Shown here piece by piece: positions 63,284 to 64,000 of a DNA stretch of 64,000 bases; the stretch's first letter is position 1, and each line of letters starts with the position of its first letter. The stretch comes from Plantibacter elymi (nom. nud.). Its GTDB lineage: Bacteria; Actinomycetota; Actinomycetes; Actinomycetales; Microbacteriaceae. Where the stretch lies: contig NZ_FXWJ01000005.1 of the NCBI RefSeq assembly GCF_900177795.1, forward strand, positions 186,001 through 250,000, read 5' to 3'. Made by a program: the position numbers and the translations under genes. Under the pieces are notes generated by a model. That model had not been told where the DNA came from, searched no databases, and saw nothing but the letters and a program-made list of their open reading frames with translations.

Positions 63284-63775
63284 TCAGAGGGCGCCGTTGA
63301 GCTTCGCGAGGAGTTCGGCGAGCCGCCGCACCTCGGCCTCGTCCCAGGATGAGAGCTGCTGGTAGAGCATCGCCTGGTCGTTGGCCCGTGTCGACTCCAT
63401 CCGGCGCTCGCCCTCGGCGGTCGCGACGACGAGGCTCGCACGGCCGTCCTCGGGGTCCGGCGTCCTCGTCACGAGGCCGAGCTCCTCCAACTGGTGGATG
63501 AGGCGGCTCACCGCGCTCTTGTCGGTCGCGAGCATCTCGGCCAGGGCACCGGCGCGGATCGCTCCGGAGCGCGAGACCATGCTGAGCAGCTTGTAGCCGG
63601 CCGGCTGGAGTCCGGGGGAGATCCGCTCGGCGCGGTCGCGGATCCCGTTGCGGATGCGGTTGACGAGGAGGGCGAACTGCTCCTCCACGGCACCGATCGC
63701 GAGGTCGTGCGCGGTGCCGGCCGCTGCGTCGTCGGCAGCGGCCGGCCCGGCCTGGGCGTCGTGATCGATGGACAT
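63284..63775 (-). CDS. MarR-family transcriptional regulator
   Basis: A 163-residue winged-helix repressor: GLQPAGYKLLSMVSRSGAIRAGALAEMLATDKSAVSRLIHQLEELGLVTRTPDPEDGRASLV is the DNA-binding core with DxR wing. The C-terminal helix ends in LAKLNGAL. MarR proteins respond to small aromatic or drug-like molecules. ATG at 63775. It starts 17 bases after the stop of the cut-off gene upstream on the same strand, so the two form an operon. Confidence 0.9.
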   Translation of the reverse strand: MSIDHDAQAGPAAADDAAAGTAHDLAIGAVEEQFALLVNRIRNGIRDRAERISPGLQPAGYKLLSMVSRSGAIRAGALAEMLATDKSAVSRLIHQLEELGLVTRTPDPEDGRASLVVATAEGERRMESTRANDQAMLYQQLSSWDEAEVRRLAELLAKLNGAL

Positions 63776-63792
63776 CGTTCGCATTGTACGGA

Positions 63793-64000
63793 CTAGCGGC
63801 CGTGGCGGGGGCTGTGCGCCTCGGCCTCCGAGCCGCTGTCGGCGTCGGCGGTCTCGTCCCGTCCTCGCTCGAGTCGGGTGTCCGCCTCGCCACCGATCAT
63901 GGCCTCGGCCACGTCGAGCGCACCGGTCGCGAACGACTGGGTCGACGTGGACGCGGTGGCCGTCGTGACGGAACCGGTGGCCGCGCCGACGAGGGCCGGC
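63793..64000 (-). CDS. C-terminal end of an unidentified protein (rest outside window)
   Basis: The minus-strand frame from base 64000 to the stop at 63793-63795 is open and protein-like: an Ala/Ser/Thr-rich helix (GAATGSVTTATASTSTQSFA) then TGALDVAEAMIGGEADTRLERGRDETADADSG and a charged tail. Such a tail would suit a drug exporter of the MFS type, often found before marR, but no transmembrane helix is visible here, so the identity is open. Confidence 0.5.
   Translation of the reverse strand, partial: PALVGAATGSVTTATASTSTQSFATGALDVAEAMIGGEADTRLERGRDETADADSGSEAEAHSPRHGR

Overview
The window is about 68-70% GC by eye and gene-dense. It codes for an actinobacterium most like a member of the Microbacteriaceae. 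Pointers are the secE-nusG-rplK-rplA block with a long acidic NusG N-terminus, the MaoC/MaoC/murB/aspC order beside it, an adrenodoxin-type ferredoxin reductase, the GlgX-TreY-TreZ trehalose operon, an LAxTG sortase signal, and frequent GTG starts. I cannot assign a genus from sequence alone.

Layout. 1-6400: end of a polyprenyl diphosphate synthase, ferredoxin-NADP reductase, a Q-rich membrane protein, an alpha/beta hydrolase, YajQ and a transglycosylase-like lipoprotein. 6498-7520: tRNA-Tyr with its terminator, then about 0.9 kb of non-coding repeats. 7525-14525: inositol monophosphatase, a membrane-anchored M23 peptidase, a second repeat block, RmlB, a PoxB-type pyruvate dehydrogenase and a Ser/Thr kinase. 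14620-22786: glgX-treY-treZ facing a GH13 alpha-glucosidase. 23005-26886: a PGPGW-type protein, a second transglycosylase-like protein, tRNA-Thr and tRNA-Met, small proteins and a trehalose-phosphatase. 26999-33144: a sortase-anchored GH43 enzyme behind a LacI-type operator, three membrane proteins, and a MerR regulator divergent from a short-chain dehydrogenase.

33191-36266 is the most unusual stretch. Two tandem M23 endolysins and a small holin-like protein are transcribed leftward, and an overlapping XRE regulator/ImmA-like pair rightward. No other phage gene is present. A perfect actinobacterial LexA (SOS) box sits directly after a promoter in front of the endolysins, and a direct repeat spaced two helical turns precedes the regulator. 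I propose a DNA-damage-controlled lysis cassette, left from a prophage or domesticated.

36288-52503 is mostly housekeeping (phosphatase, TauE/SafE exporter, MaoC pair, murB, aspC, tRNA-Trp, secE, nusG, rplK, rplA). It is interrupted between aspC and tRNA-Trp by about 8 kb holding the glyoxylate shunt genes aceA and aceB, their RamB-like regulator, an Old Yellow Enzyme, LtrA and a DUF805 protein. 52583-64000: GNAT, quinone-oxidoreductase-like enzyme, membrane proteins, a ROK repressor, a YqaJ-type nuclease, and a four-gene operon of two TIM-barrel isomerases and two Gfo/Idh/MocA dehydrogenases. The ROK gene and this operon share the same palindrome (ACTTYTG-N12-CAGAAGT). A thioredoxin-like protein, a nucleoside-sugar epimerase-like enzyme, a MarR regulator and the end of a cut-off gene follow.

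Palindromic intergenic repeats are scattered throughout. The main family has the core GGTCCCTGAGCTTGTCGAAG (over 20 copies, some in 135-bp tandem units). Three smaller hairpin families occur in two to four copies each.
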